Positions 36,301 to 46,479 of a DNA stretch of 64,000 nucleotides are shown piece by piece; position 1 is the stretch's first letter; every line of letters starts with the position of its first letter. The notes under the pieces were generated by a model. The model was not told the DNA's origin and did no database searches. It saw nothing but the letters and a program-made list of their open reading frames with translations. The stretch spans positions 6,745,666 to 6,809,665 of the forward strand of contig JAHLJT010000631.1 of assembly GCA_031308135.1 (NCBI GenBank), written 5' to 3'. Origin of the DNA: Acheta domesticus (lineage: Eukaryota > Arthropoda > Insecta > Orthoptera > Gryllidae). A program made the translations under genes and the position numbers.

Positions 36301-39300
36301 AATCTTCCTTAAATTTTTTCTTAAAAAATAATTAGCCTTTGAATGTCAGCTTCTCTGAGGACCCATGTTTCTACTGCGTATGTGACTACCAGCTGTATTA
36401 CTGCCTTAAAGTCTTAACTTTGCACTTATAAACATCAATTTACTTCTTAAGAATGCTTGACTGGCACAGTAAGATTTATTACTAGTTACTACTTACTTTA
36501 CTATTACTATTACTTTCTTTAATTTCTTCTTCTATATGATTATGATTATCCACACTACACTCGAATTATTTATATGAACTAACTTCTTGAAACTAAGATT
36601 ATCAATACTAATATTAGTAGTTTTTACACTTTATTTAAACCTATGCCAATGACAGAATGCTAACATTCTCTCTGATAGTTAAAGTGTTTCATAGGCCAGA
36701 GAGTACAAAGTGGTATTATAACCATTACCAATTATACGAGATAGTATGTGCACCACAAGATCCTGCTGAAGTGCCAATATATAATCTATTATACTTCCCT
36801 CCTTGTTCCACATTGTTCTTCTATGATTATTTCTTCTGCTAATCATTAGCCTTTCTCTTATTTATTTTAATATTAATGTTTTGAATAGATGCAAAAGCAT
36901 ATAAGCTTGGAAGGACAATCTAATGCAGAATTTTCAACAAAGATGTGCTGAAGTTCAAAGACATTCAATAAATAAATACACAAAAATCATCCTCTCTCTT
37001 TTTTTTCTCCTCCCCATCTCCTCTCTCTTTTCAATTTCATAAAAGGTTCTGCTTCCTCAAGAGTGAATATATATTGTGAATCTCCTCTTTATACTGATAA
37101 GAAAACAAAAAATTAATATCAATATAACAAATAATTAATAAGACACAAGAAAGAAAATAACCAATTATTATTTTTTCTCTCTCTGTAATACAGGTTTTCC
37201 CAGACACTGTTTATCTGCTTTCTATTTACATATCAAACAAGACATTTCTCTGCAGGGTGCATACACTTTTCAATTCCAAACATAAATTTCTCTTCTCTCT
37301 CTCTTTTTCCTTTACAAGGGTTGGGAGCCATGGCCCATTCTCAAACTCAGATCTGTTCTGTCCACCTTATTCTAGGTCTATCCACATCTTTGTAGCCATT
37401 AGGTATATACAAGAGAGCTATCTTTGGTAGCTATTTGGCTCCATCCTGTTTACAGCACTGGAACTATTTCTGTTGGTATTTTTTAAGGTTCCTATACCAC
37501 CCTATCAATATTTAACCATGACCTTGTCTTTGGAACTCTGTCCCTCAAAGTTAGATCCAATAGAGCTCTTAAGAAATTCATTTGGGATGCTTCTAATATC
37601 TCCTTTGGTCTTTTTTAACAGTGCCCATGTTTCACTTGTAATGCGGAGGGTGGAGTGAGATACCACCTTGTGTAATCCCGTCTCATCGTGTGAAGTCTTC
37701 CAGGTCTTCACTTCCATTGGTAACCAAGGCATTCTGAAGCTGACTGTAACACACAATTCCCTAGGTTCTTCCAATCAGATTTTGTATCACCTGAGAGTAG
37801 TTTCAGATAATAAACCACTTATTTTCATAAAGCCTCTTTTACTGATTTTCTCCAACAGCTGGACTTTCAGTTTCTTCAAAGGGATCTCTCTTTCTCTCTT
37901 ATTTTTGTATAACTATAAGGAAGGTGAAAACTACTTTGAACTAGGAAATGGTCAGAACCAATTTCTGGACCTCTGAACACTCTAGTATCTGCGATAAGCA
38001 ATCTGTTTGCTGTTTATAATCACATAATCTCAAAATGCTTCAATACCTTGAATGCTCCATGTATATTTACGGATGTCTTTATGTGTGTAATAGGTGTTAG
38101 TTATTTTACGTTTATTAAAAGTACAGAAATCTATTAGTTTTTTACCATTAGCATTAAGAGTAATTCCACAGAAAGTTCCAATAACTTCATTCACTGAATG
38201 CCAGAGTTACTACTCTGGTATTCATATCTCTTGGTATAATTGTATAGTCAGAGGCCCCTGCAGTGTTTGGGCTTTGTTGCAATGCCTTATAAAAGGTTTC
38301 TCTTTCTTTTTTCTTCACTTCCACTAGGAAGTAAGTTCATATAATATTCACGTAAGATCTGCCAGTCCTCATATCCATGCATAAGATATTATATTGTTCT
38401 CATTTTTATACACTAATATCTTCACCCCTGATGCAGCCCTCTTCTCTTGAAGTACCAATTAGATTAGAATATATTCTCCCAACTCACCCCTTTACTCTTC
38501 TTTTTTGTTTCTGATAAAACTACTATTTCTATTTACTTTTTCTTAAGTTGGGTCACTAGTTCTACTATTTTGTCCTTTGACTTCAAACAACTAACTTCTA
38601 ATAAGTTTAAAATCATAAAAACCGTTGTTCTTGTCATTGTCATCAACATTTGGTGCAGCCCAGTTTCTTTTCTGAGACATACAATTTCATTTTTCAAATG
38701 TTAAATTAGATTTCTCCAACTGCTCATATCACGTGACATGGGACAATTCATTTCAGTTAAAAATCACACAAACAAACATTACAAATACAATTGTCTAACA
38801 TCTACATACATGTGCACCAATGCAAATATGAGAACAAAAACTACAATCATACACAGTACTAAAAACAAATAACCCTATATTCTAAATAGAATACAACAAA
38901 AGAACAGAATCTTATATACGCAATATAAAACTACCTAACAAAACAGTACGTAAACATACATGATATCAACATTTTTCAAGTGTAGATTTAATCATCAACT
39001 CTTAAAAACATTGCAGAGGCAACTGTTACTTATATATACCTAAACAAATAGATAACAGGGGCTTCTCAGCATTCAATGAAGTTGAAAATAGTCAGTGAGG
39101 TTTAAGTCTAAAAATAGTGAGTTAGGAAAAAATGTATATTTCTGTTCAAATGTTTATATGAAGAAAAATTAATTATTGATTTTTTCATTATTAATACTAA
39201 ATACTGAAGAAAATAGCTTTTATAATTATATTAATTCTAACATGAGTTTAGAGGTGGAAATCAAAGTAAAACGAGGTCTGAGCAACGAAAGCAGACCCAT

Positions 39301-42300
39301 TCGTTACGTATGAGAGATTACTGGGCTAACAAGGCCAAAAAGTGTTGATTCCACCTGGTCTTAAGTGACCTGCGAAGAAGAAGAAGAAGAAGAAGAAGGA
39401 GGAGGGGAAGAAGAAGAAGGAGAAGGAGAAGAAAAAAGAGATGACGACAAACAAATATTAAATGTTCATATGTGAGAGGGTTAGTTCCAAACTCAACAAT
39501 CTTTACTTTCTACTGAAACGTAGTTATTGGTTCTAGGTCAAGCTTGGCATTTGTCAATGTTTGTCCCTTATAGCTTCATGAAAAGTTTTAATTTCAATAA
39601 GAATATTTCAAAAATGGGTTGTTTAAAACTTCACAACTTTCTAAACTATCAATTATAGAAACCAAATTGTTACCACCAAAATGCTGAGTAATAAAATATT
39701 CATAATAGTACAGAAAACAATAATACAAATATTAATGAACTAAAATAAACAATTATACAAAGAAACACTCTCAATTTTTAAGTAGAGCTTTTGTTAACAG
39801 GTACCTATTTATTTACAGAATAAAACAATCGTCCAGCAAGAAATTTATAACCATTACTTTAAAGCATCTTGGAATTATAGTTTACTGATGAAGTATAGAC
39901 ATAATAGATAATAGACAGAACTTTGCCTAAGTGCCCCGCAGTGCATGTCCAAATCCTATTTTGACTAGTTTCTCTTCTCATGTTTGCACATCACTGACAT
40001 TGTTTTGTGGTTTTGAAGTCTAAGAGTTTCATTTGTACAATACTTACATATATAAATAAGCAAGGTAGTGGTGGAATCTTAAGAGGTTTCAAGTATGATT
40101 TACAACTTGTAGTGCCAAAACTGTTTTATAGTATTCTTTTCACCTTTTTCTGAATAATAATTTTTTTGGGACAAGGTTGTGTTACCTTACAATATAATTT
40201 CAGAAGTTACTAGGGGTGAAAATAAGCAAAATACAAATAAGGATTTCTTTAGTCACATATTTTCAGGCTCTAATAGTGAAACAGACCTCATGGAATTTTC
40301 TGCATTTTAAACTGAAGGAAAATTTCCAGATCTACACTATGTTCTAAAACACTGTTGGATTTTTCAGAAATTATCACATCACAAAGCCTTGTGTGATACA
40401 CATGCACACATAAAGGACACGGGACCTACATCAATGCATTTTAAAGAGAGCCGAGATTTGAATCTACAATATTTTTCACAAATAGTAAACAATCTAACAT
40501 CCTCAGCTGTACAAGTAGGTTATTTGGAGAGCTGAAGTATGGCATAGTGTACAGCAGTCGAATGAAATACTCATCTGCGCGTACACATATTCTCAAAATT
40601 AACGTGAGGCTCTAACTGCAAATGCGCAGAAGATAAATATTGCTGTATTAGATCACAGATTACAGTAACAGTACAGATTACTGTTCTGTTTACAGATTAC
40701 TATAACATTAAGCTGTGTTTTTAATCCTTATTCGAGTATAGTAAAATAATCTAGCAAGAGAGTTTGCAAATGAAAAAAGGGTATTTGTAATTCTTTTCAA
40801 GTGGCACAGGTTATTGCTTACTGGTACCAGAAAATTTCAGAGGATTCAGAAGGCAAGGTGAAGCTAACCTGGCAAAGGAAGGTTGTATCAAAGTCACATA
40901 GGCACTATTACACTTCCAAGTATCTGGTATTACAGAGATTTCTTGACAGAATGACCACAAAGTAGTATATCAATGGGTGATGATAGAAGTGTTCTCAAAG
41001 TGGATGTGAGACACAGAGATTACACGTTAAAAATACACTGTTTTTGTGATCATAGGTTTTGAGTAATTATTCTTTGTAGAGAGTAATATTAATTATATTA
41101 GTTAAAGACTGCCTTTTTAATGATTATAATTCTTAAGTAGGTCCAGTTGGGAAAGATTGTTCAATAAAAATATATTAATATTGTGTCTGCCTAAAAATTA
41201 CTGGACCTACATTAGAATTTTGAGTAATTATTACTTGCTTATTTATTACTTAATTTAATGAATGCTTTCCATTTCATATTCAAGCAAGTAGGGGTATTGC
41301 CATTATAAATAAAAGTTCGTTGAAAAATGTGATTTACACACTCTTCGGGAAAAAAAGAAAGAAAGAAATAATACACTAAGAAAGAAATTATTGCAATTAT
41401 CATTCTAAACGAAATATTTTTGAAAATGGATAAGCATTTTAAAGCAGAATGTAAAAAACTCCAAAAACAAACACTACAAACCACCAAGTAATTTCATCTT
41501 ATACATTATTTAGTTTTTCATTTCAATCCTCATCATTCAATATAATGGATGGTGGATTATTTAGAATGGTTTTGAAGGTAACGGAAATATTTCATTTGAT
41601 GTTAATATTGTAATGTACATGAATACAAATAGTATTCCTTCTAAGAAAATTGAGAATTGGATACAAGAGACTCATAAAGAATAATAAAATTGATCCTGTA
41701 ATTAAACAGATTATTAGTGTTTGAAAAATAATTAGTAAAGCAAGATTGCTAAGGGATGAATTATTATGAGAAGGTGATGATTACACAGGTCTACAAAATG
41801 AAACTTGCTGAAATTATCAGAAATATAAGCATAATTTTCTAAACCAGTTCTAAATAACATACAGATTACAGTTTTGCATTCAGATTTGCACCATCACCCA
41901 CCATTTGTTACAATAGCAAATTCATTAATTATACTAAAAATCAGCCATATTCCATTTCCTTATAAATGGTGTCAGTAAAGTTAACTCAGAAATGTGATTA
42001 ACTTCCACATCTCCTGTGAACAGGGTCTTCTCTGTATAACATCCAACAAAAATCTGTTAATGTGGAGTTAATAAACCTTGGTAGCATTGCTACTTTGTTC
42101 TGTTTTGGTGGAAACGCTCACCATGTTCATCACTAACGTCACCAAGGTTCTCAGGGAAGAAATCTAAATGAGTGTAGAAAGTGCAACTTAAGTGACATTC
42201 TAGAACCCAGTATTTGCATGTACTCGAATGTTTCTTGATTCCATTAAAAAAATCTGAAGGTTTTTTTCTCTCTAGGAAATGTTCAAATCCCATTGAAAAT

Positions 42301-45300
42301 TAGTTCAGGCATCTTGTTATTCTGGAGTCATTGCTTGTGTGAACACTTCTATCTTTTAAAATCTCTTAGAGTAGGGAAGATTCCTTCCTTCATCTTTGCT
42401 GCTCTGATTTTTGCCAGAGATACAGGAACGCTTCACAGTTTGCCTTACCCATCATCTTTTCCACACAATTAATCCAAGCTTTATAGGAAGAGGAAGGAGA
42501 AATATCATGTGGGGATCAATGAGAGGAACATTGAGAACATTATGTTTTCCAGGCTCAAAAGGAACTCTTTGTTCCAGTCACCAAATGAAAACCATCCTAT
42601 CTCAGAAACTATTCATGTTAGAAAAAATTAGAACGCACATATGGAATCAAAGCGTGACATTAAGTAAATCTCACATTCTTTTCCAATGATTTTTCATTGT
42701 TGATTAGATAAGTCTTTATTTTGGGGGGAAAATTCACATGTTTGCGAAATTAAAACCATCTTATCACAAAAATGATACATGATAGAGAAATTGTAAGTAC
42801 ATATTTGGTATCAAGGTGTGATACACCATAAATAACACATAGTTCTATTTCTGATATTTTCATTGTTGATCTGCATTTAAATACTATTAATATGAATATA
42901 GAGACAAAGATGTCAGAGAATAGTTTAAATAACATGTTAATTTTTAGAATTAATGATGGATAAATAGTCTTTCTCTGAAGTTTTAAAAGAATCTTAATTT
43001 TGGTTCACAACACCAATATTTTTTTAATTATTAAAACTTTAAAGTATGTATTTTTTGTTTAGTAATGGTGATGTTATGTTATTTGAATTTATTGTTCTAT
43101 TCGAAAAATTTATTGTTTTGTCGAGTATGAAGTATAAGTTATTATTTACTTTTTTGGGGTTGATTTATTTATTGGGCAGTATGCAATATGAGTTGTTTTT
43201 TTTTTCTCTTTGATTTACTTCATGTTCATGGATAGTGGAAGTTCTTTGGAATTGGAAATATTAATGTCTATGGTACACTCCCATGTAAATTACTATATTT
43301 TATATTTTGTAGAGTTACGAATTTAAAGTTTGTTTTTATATTAATGTACATGATCTCATTTCGTGTACAGATTATTTTTATGAAAAGTTCAGTTAATATT
43401 TGTTCTGGTAACATTTATTTACATATTATCCGTTAATTTCAATGGAAGTATTGAAGGGTTAACGCTCTCCAGGACTAGCTCACCTGAAAGCGGTTTTCAA
43501 TTTTGAGCCACCCCACTAGTTAAGTGGGAGGCCTTACCCAACGCTGGGATCAATGGCTTTTTTATTATTATTATTATTATTATTATTGAAGGGTTGAGCT
43601 ATATTTGGGGTTTCAATTTGTTGTCATATGACTTGATTTTATTATGATTTTGAATTAATGGCTTGATAATTAAGGCAAGTTTCAATTTATAATTAGTATT
43701 TGATTTTGAAAATGCAGACTATAAGTCCACTTTTACATTGTTAATTTAATAAATGGAAATATAGTGTAGTATTAGAAACAAAATAATGAAAAAAATAAAA
43801 GGAAACAAAAATTTACTAACATACACAATAATTTATTTGTTATTATGATTATTTTCTTCATATCGATGTTGATATGTGCTCCTTCTAGACTTCATACACT
43901 TTTTTATTTATTATTTTTTGAAGGGTACATTAATTCCTATATTGTTGCTGATTTTGGGATGGAGGTATCATCTGTTTTGTGTTAAAAATATTGGTAAAGA
44001 CATTTTTCAATATGAATGGTTACATGCAGTCATACACTAGAGAAAGGAGAAATTTCAGCCAATGCAGGGCAAGAATTCAGACCTAACAATCCATCAATAA
44101 AATTATTCAAAACAATCTCTTTTTTCATTACCACCACATAAGTGTTAATTGCTGCAGACATTCTATTTCAGAAACCTTCTATAATATTGCTGATAACTAC
44201 ACAAGTTACGTATGCTAAGGATCAGTCACTTTTATCTTACTACTATTCTCTTCACCACATCATACATCATTCTTTCTTTCCACCATGTGGTTCAGGTGAA
44301 TGCTCATTTTCAAATGTGACTGGCAAATGTGACTTTCTCAGTATAATTTCTATATTTCAATTTGTGCGTTTTCCAGATTTTCCATTTTTTCAGAAATCTG
44401 TTACCAAGCATCATGTACTTTCTCAAAATATTTAAACACAGAATAGCAAGGCAAACAAGAAGTGAAAATTTTGATTTTAAGTATTCAAAACACAATTTCT
44501 GAGTAACCATCTTCACTGTTTGCTGTGAGTAAATGAGAAAATATTCCTTGAATTTGAGTCCCCTAAAATGTAGGAAGTTTGAGATATTGCCGAAAATTCT
44601 CCTGGACCCAGGTCAGAAAGTTACTATGTTCACAGTATTCCAGATGTTCGGAAACCTAACCATTTTAGCGTCATGGCATTTAAAGAGTAAAACAACTTTT
44701 TAACGGGCCGTCATTGTTAATATATCATGCAATAATTTCAGTCTAATTATGGGTTCATAGGCCTTTCAATTCTCTTTTACGTTACAAAAAAACTTAAATT
44801 CTTTAAACCAACAAAAAATTTACCGTAATTTATCAATAAAATCAGCAGTTCTTTAATGTAAAGCTCATCATTTATTTGATGCACAGTAGGGTATAAATCA
44901 ACCAAAAACACATTCTGCTGCTCAGGGATGTTTTTTTCAATGCCATTGATAACAGTAACCTCTGCAGAGAGATCTTTCACATCCACAGCATCAACCTAAA
45001 AGAAATATTAATTATTCAATTTATATAGCATCAAAAATATTTTCACTATAACACCATTGACAATTCAGATATCAAAACGTACCAAAATATTAACAAGTGC
45101 AGGTCCTATTATTCCTAGCTCCACACGTTTACTAGCTGGAATTTTCCAAAGCGCTTTCCAACCAATTGGCTCCAATACAACTTCTGCAATATAGCTCCAT
45201 TCTGATCTCATCTGTGAGGATGGTAAAATTTTATCTGTGCAGAGTAAACTTCTATATTCTTCTAATCTCTGTTTACACGTTTTTCAAAAGTTATAATATC

Positions 45301-45315
45301 TGTATCGGTCTCCAT
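30197..45315 (-). CDS. nesd: nessun dorma / SHCBP1 family protein, nine coding exons
   Basis: In flies and vertebrates this family binds centralspindlin or Shc, acts at the intercellular bridge in cytokinesis, and ends in a pectin-lyase-like beta-helix. I assembled the model by eye from GT-AG exons: 45083-45315, 44824-44995, 35018-35109, 34718-34940, 34451-34612, 34264-34385, 30986-31323, 30452-30579 and 30197-30380. It gives about 550 residues. N-terminal marks are EPIGWKALWKIP (exon 1), WMPWD followed by an acidic run (exon 3), and an EYKTKISELEDKIE helix then YEDPYKR (exon 4). The beta-helix starts in exon 6 (QGDVLLLSEGCHGL, EKGGAIRG) and continues in exon 7 (NSTLHLRNCRIVG). Three one-base run-length changes break the frame: five A instead of six in exon 1, six T instead of five at the start of exon 3, and one extra G in exon 4. 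They could be sequencing errors or decay; the long conserved frames favour errors. Family assignment is from motifs, without a search. Confidence 0.8.
30452..30579 (-). CDS. nesd: nesd-like exon 8
   Basis: After two in-phase AG choices (the model uses the second), it reads DDAKINLMKCEISECLEFGI and KVEISRKASPGVSEVGSAG. The donor is a consensus GTAAGT in phase 2. The first AG would add two residues. Confidence 0.78.
30986..31323 (-). CDS. nesd: nesd-like exon 7 (beta-helix core)
   Basis: This 338-base exon holds several beta-helix rungs: GNILLDCSGGIIILENLTI, ILVRNSTLHLRNCRIVG, LLVLHGGCVVAQDCFFSG and LTACKIQNCLVGMK. The regular spacing of Asn/Cys-centred turns is typical of the carbohydrate-binding-like repeat in this family. 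Acceptor TTGACAG and donor GTAAAT are good. Confidence 0.82.
32090..32325 (-). mobile_element. tRNA-derived SINE, copy A
   Basis: On the minus strand GTTTGGCTCAGAGACAGC resembles a pol III A box, and about 45 bases later GGTTCGAGTC is a good B box. A non-tRNA body follows. This spacing and order are those of a tRNA-headed SINE. The 3' limit is uncertain. Repeated at about 62119-62354. Confidence 0.55.
32350..32742. mobile_element. MITE with GTTGCG...CGCAAC subterminal hairpin, copy A
   Basis: The ends TTATATGCCCAGTATTGTG and, inverted, TTATATATGCCCAGTGTTGC enclose 393 bases. The right end has a complete GTTGCGAAAACGCAAC palindrome, while the left keeps it imperfectly. The same palindrome type follows the ends of the piggyBac element at 52001, suggesting a related non-autonomous element. 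Confidence 0.6.
33500..33835 (-). mobile_element. tRNA-derived SINE (insect type), copy A
   Basis: The minus strand has the B box GGTTCGAGTCC at about 33798-33788. It then carries the body TTTTCCTTGGTTTCTCTAAT, GCAAATGCTGGAGCAGTACC and CTTTCCTTCCCCTCCC. This is the conserved central block of a SINE type widespread in insects. The A-box end is truncated near 33835. Repeated at about 63529-63865. Confidence 0.65.
34264..34385 (-). CDS. nesd: nesd-like exon 6 (first beta-helix rung)
   Basis: The acceptor GTGCCCAG is followed by SSFQLQESLNQAVQGDVLLL and EGCHGLLGLGSLEKGGAIRG. This is the usual entry into a pectin-lyase-like repeat (periodic set, GD, LLL, P/EGxH). The donor is GTACAT in phase 1, matching exon 7. 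No second copy is visible, because the duplicate runs off the window before this point. Confidence 0.8.
34451..34612 (-). CDS. nesd: nesd-like exon 5
   Basis: The acceptor is CTAACAG. Joining the AG left by exon 4 gives RSLLVWKQCRK, then KVTYMIWSGGPLNSYIAFL and KSYVKAEELVK. The donor is a consensus GTAAGT. The frame is open throughout and phases match on both sides. Confidence 0.78.
34718..34940 (-). CDS. nesd: nesd-like exon 4 (coiled coil, YEDPYKR; frameshift)
   Basis: The acceptor TTTGTAG leads into FFDMQNGSILAEMVLQIQYL. One surplus base near 34870 then shifts the frame; dropping one G of a GG pair gives SEVGEYKTKISELEDKIE. The exon ends in KFEMYEDPYK plus AG, in phase 2. Its donor is GTTGTT, which is weak. 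Its length of 223 is one more than the phases of its neighbours allow. Confidence 0.72.
35018..35109 (-). CDS. nesd: nesd-like exon 3 (WMPWD motif)
   Basis: This exon carries FYNHLWMPWDIDDDDNQNW and HQHLESRLKL, a very recognisable family signature. The donor is a strong GTATGT. Joining across it gives RLKLFFDMQNG in frame. The six-base T run just after the acceptor is one base too long for the phase left by exon 2. Confidence 0.78.
36000..38690 (-). mobile_element. RTE-like LINE, decayed, in nesd intron 2
   Basis: Read on the minus strand: near 38600-38480, LKSKDKIVELVTQL and VLSETKKKSKGV match the endonuclease start of RTE-type elements (the SETKxxGxG block). Near 37412-37321, DRPRIRWTEQ appears. 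Near 36400-36010, YAVETWVLREADIQRL, DVWRIKYNTELD-like, WMGHVYRINDDRLVKKV and RIKGRLKTRW correspond to the conserved C terminus after RT. Stops and frameshifts occur throughout. The RT palm itself was not recognised. Confidence 0.6.
39374..39441. repeat. (GAA)n microsatellite
   Basis: GAAGAAGAAG... with GGA interruptions over about 65 bases, inside nesd intron 2. The rest of 38690-41950 shows no recognisable feature. Confidence 0.85.
41950..42440 (-). pseudogene. transposon-associated ORF fragment (DVSDEHGERFHQ)
   Basis: The minus-strand frame 42090-42293 contains THLDFFPENLGDVSDEHGERF. After a break comes a reading that resembles CYQG...DFCWMLYRED. The FPEN-DxSxEHGERFHQ signature occurs in a repeated, transposon-linked protein family found in many arthropod genomes. 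I know no function for it. It is a partial, frame-broken copy within an intron of an antisense host gene. Confidence 0.5.
43461..43584 (+). mobile_element. 5'-truncated RTE-like LINE end with (TTA)n tail
   Basis: An 11-bp ATTGAAGGGTT is duplicated at 43450-43460 and 43585-43595. Between them, about 100 bases ending GTGGGAGGCCTTACCCAACG, CTGGGATCAATGGC and a (TTA)n run resemble the hairpin-bearing 3' end of RTE elements. The target duplication is perfect, so this insertion is fairly young. Confidence 0.65.
44824..44995 (-). CDS. nesd: nesd-like exon 2
   Basis: A TTTTAG acceptor is followed by VDAVDVKDLSAEVTVING and then FLVDLYPTVHQINDELYIKE. The donor is GTAAAT. The exon ends in phase 1 (TAC G), which fits exon 3 only if exon 3's first T run is one base shorter. 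Exon and frame are clear; the exact 3' edge is slightly less certain. Confidence 0.75.
45083..45315 (-). CDS. nesd: nesd-like exon 1 (start codon; run-length frameshift)
   Basis: The start ATG at 45315 opens METDTDIITFEK. The frame then breaks at a five-base T run (plus strand 45290-45294). One more base would join it to CKQRLEEYRSLL. The rest reads cleanly through the conserved WSYIAEVVLEPIGWKALWK segment to a strong GTACGT donor just below 45083. The exon ends in phase 0. Confidence 0.75.
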
Positions 45316-45580
45316 CACAATTAAACTTTAGTTTCGTTGGTTCAATAATTAAAATTAAGAAATTTTGGTTTTGAAATTCTCTACAAATGACGTACAGAAC
45401 TTAAAACATATGAAAGTTCAAAAGCACGCACCCGAAAATAATGACTGATTATACACACAATCTACGTTTAAAAACGGTTTTTGAATCGCGTAGAATCGTG
45501 CAACTGTCCCACTATCCGATCCCGATTGAAATGTCTAATTGAAACTGCTAAACTGCTAGTTGTCAAATGTCAAGATGTCA

Positions 45581-45589
45581 TTTCCCGCC
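45581..45589 (-). promoter_or_regulatory. possible E2F site upstream of nesd-like gene
   Basis: TTTCCCGCC (GGCGGGAAA on the gene strand) lies about 266 bases before the start ATG. E2F-type sites are common at cytokinesis genes, so the position is suggestive. A single match of this length is weak evidence. Confidence 0.3.
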
Positions 45590-45727
45590 TTTATTAAGTT
45601 ATGAACATCCACTGTATAACCATAGAATAAAGATGTACATCCTTAGTCTATGGTATATATAACGATACATCGAAAGATCTTACAGTCCAGAGAGTATATA
45701 ACAGTATGTTACAGTCTCTGTGAATTT

Positions 45728-45921
45728 TACTTGGGTTTTTATTTCTTGGCGCGTAGGATTTTATCTTCAGGATGGAACATCTTATTAGGTATTTCGCGTC
45801 GTTCATAGTCGTGCCGCCAAGAATCGCATATCGCGGTTGTATCGAGCAGTGCTGGCGATCATACGCGAAATACCGTGAGATATTCCATTCCCTCCCGTGC
45901 CAAGAAATAAAAACCCAAGTA
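45728..45921. mobile_element. foldback (hairpin) element, copy 3
   Basis: ACTTGGGTTTTTATTTCTTG at the left is mirrored exactly at the right (CAAGAAATAAAAACCCAAGT). Inside, GATGGAACATCTTATTAGG and ACCGTGAGATATTCCAT are the same core seen in copies 1 and 2. It sits about 410 bases upstream of the nesd-like start codon. Confidence 0.72.
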
Positions 45922-46479
45922 TAATACGCGCACTTTTTCTTGATACTCCACAGCGGGGGGTGCGAGGGGAGGCGGGTTCTGTCTACGTCACGGCAGTGCA
46001 GTGCTGTCAACGTCCACAGAACACTCAGCGTAAAAGCGCGCCTTGGACTAGATAGCAATGAGAAACAATGCAAGGTTTTTTTTAAATTCTGAAAAAATAA
46101 TGAATAATTGTAGAAATTATTGAGTAACAATAAGGAGCGCAGTTCGCGCAGAGGTCGTTAGAAAGAGAGAGCGAAAACTGAGAAGTCCGAATTGTAAAGG
46201 AAGAAGGTGAGCAGCACTGCAAACTGAGCTGTGACGTTCCGAGTGGAGCTCGTATTTTCTACCGGGCCGTGCTGAGCCGCGCCGAGAGAGGACTAGGGAG
46301 CTCGAGGATCAAGAAAAAGTGTGAGCATAGTATATTTGCATAGTCTGCAAGCATGGTGGAAATAACACTACAATTATACAGTCTGCAAGAAGGAGACGCA
46401 ACTCCGGTAGTGGTGGCATGTACGAAAATCGTCTGCAGCTTTTAATTTTTGTTAATTAATTTCTGTTATAGATTGTAAA

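Noticed and set aside
37505..37774. 89-codon minus-strand frame considered as a missing nesd exon
   Set aside because: It lies within the RTE-like LINE remains and has no splice sites or phase that would link exons 2 and 3. A one-base run-length change explains the phase better.
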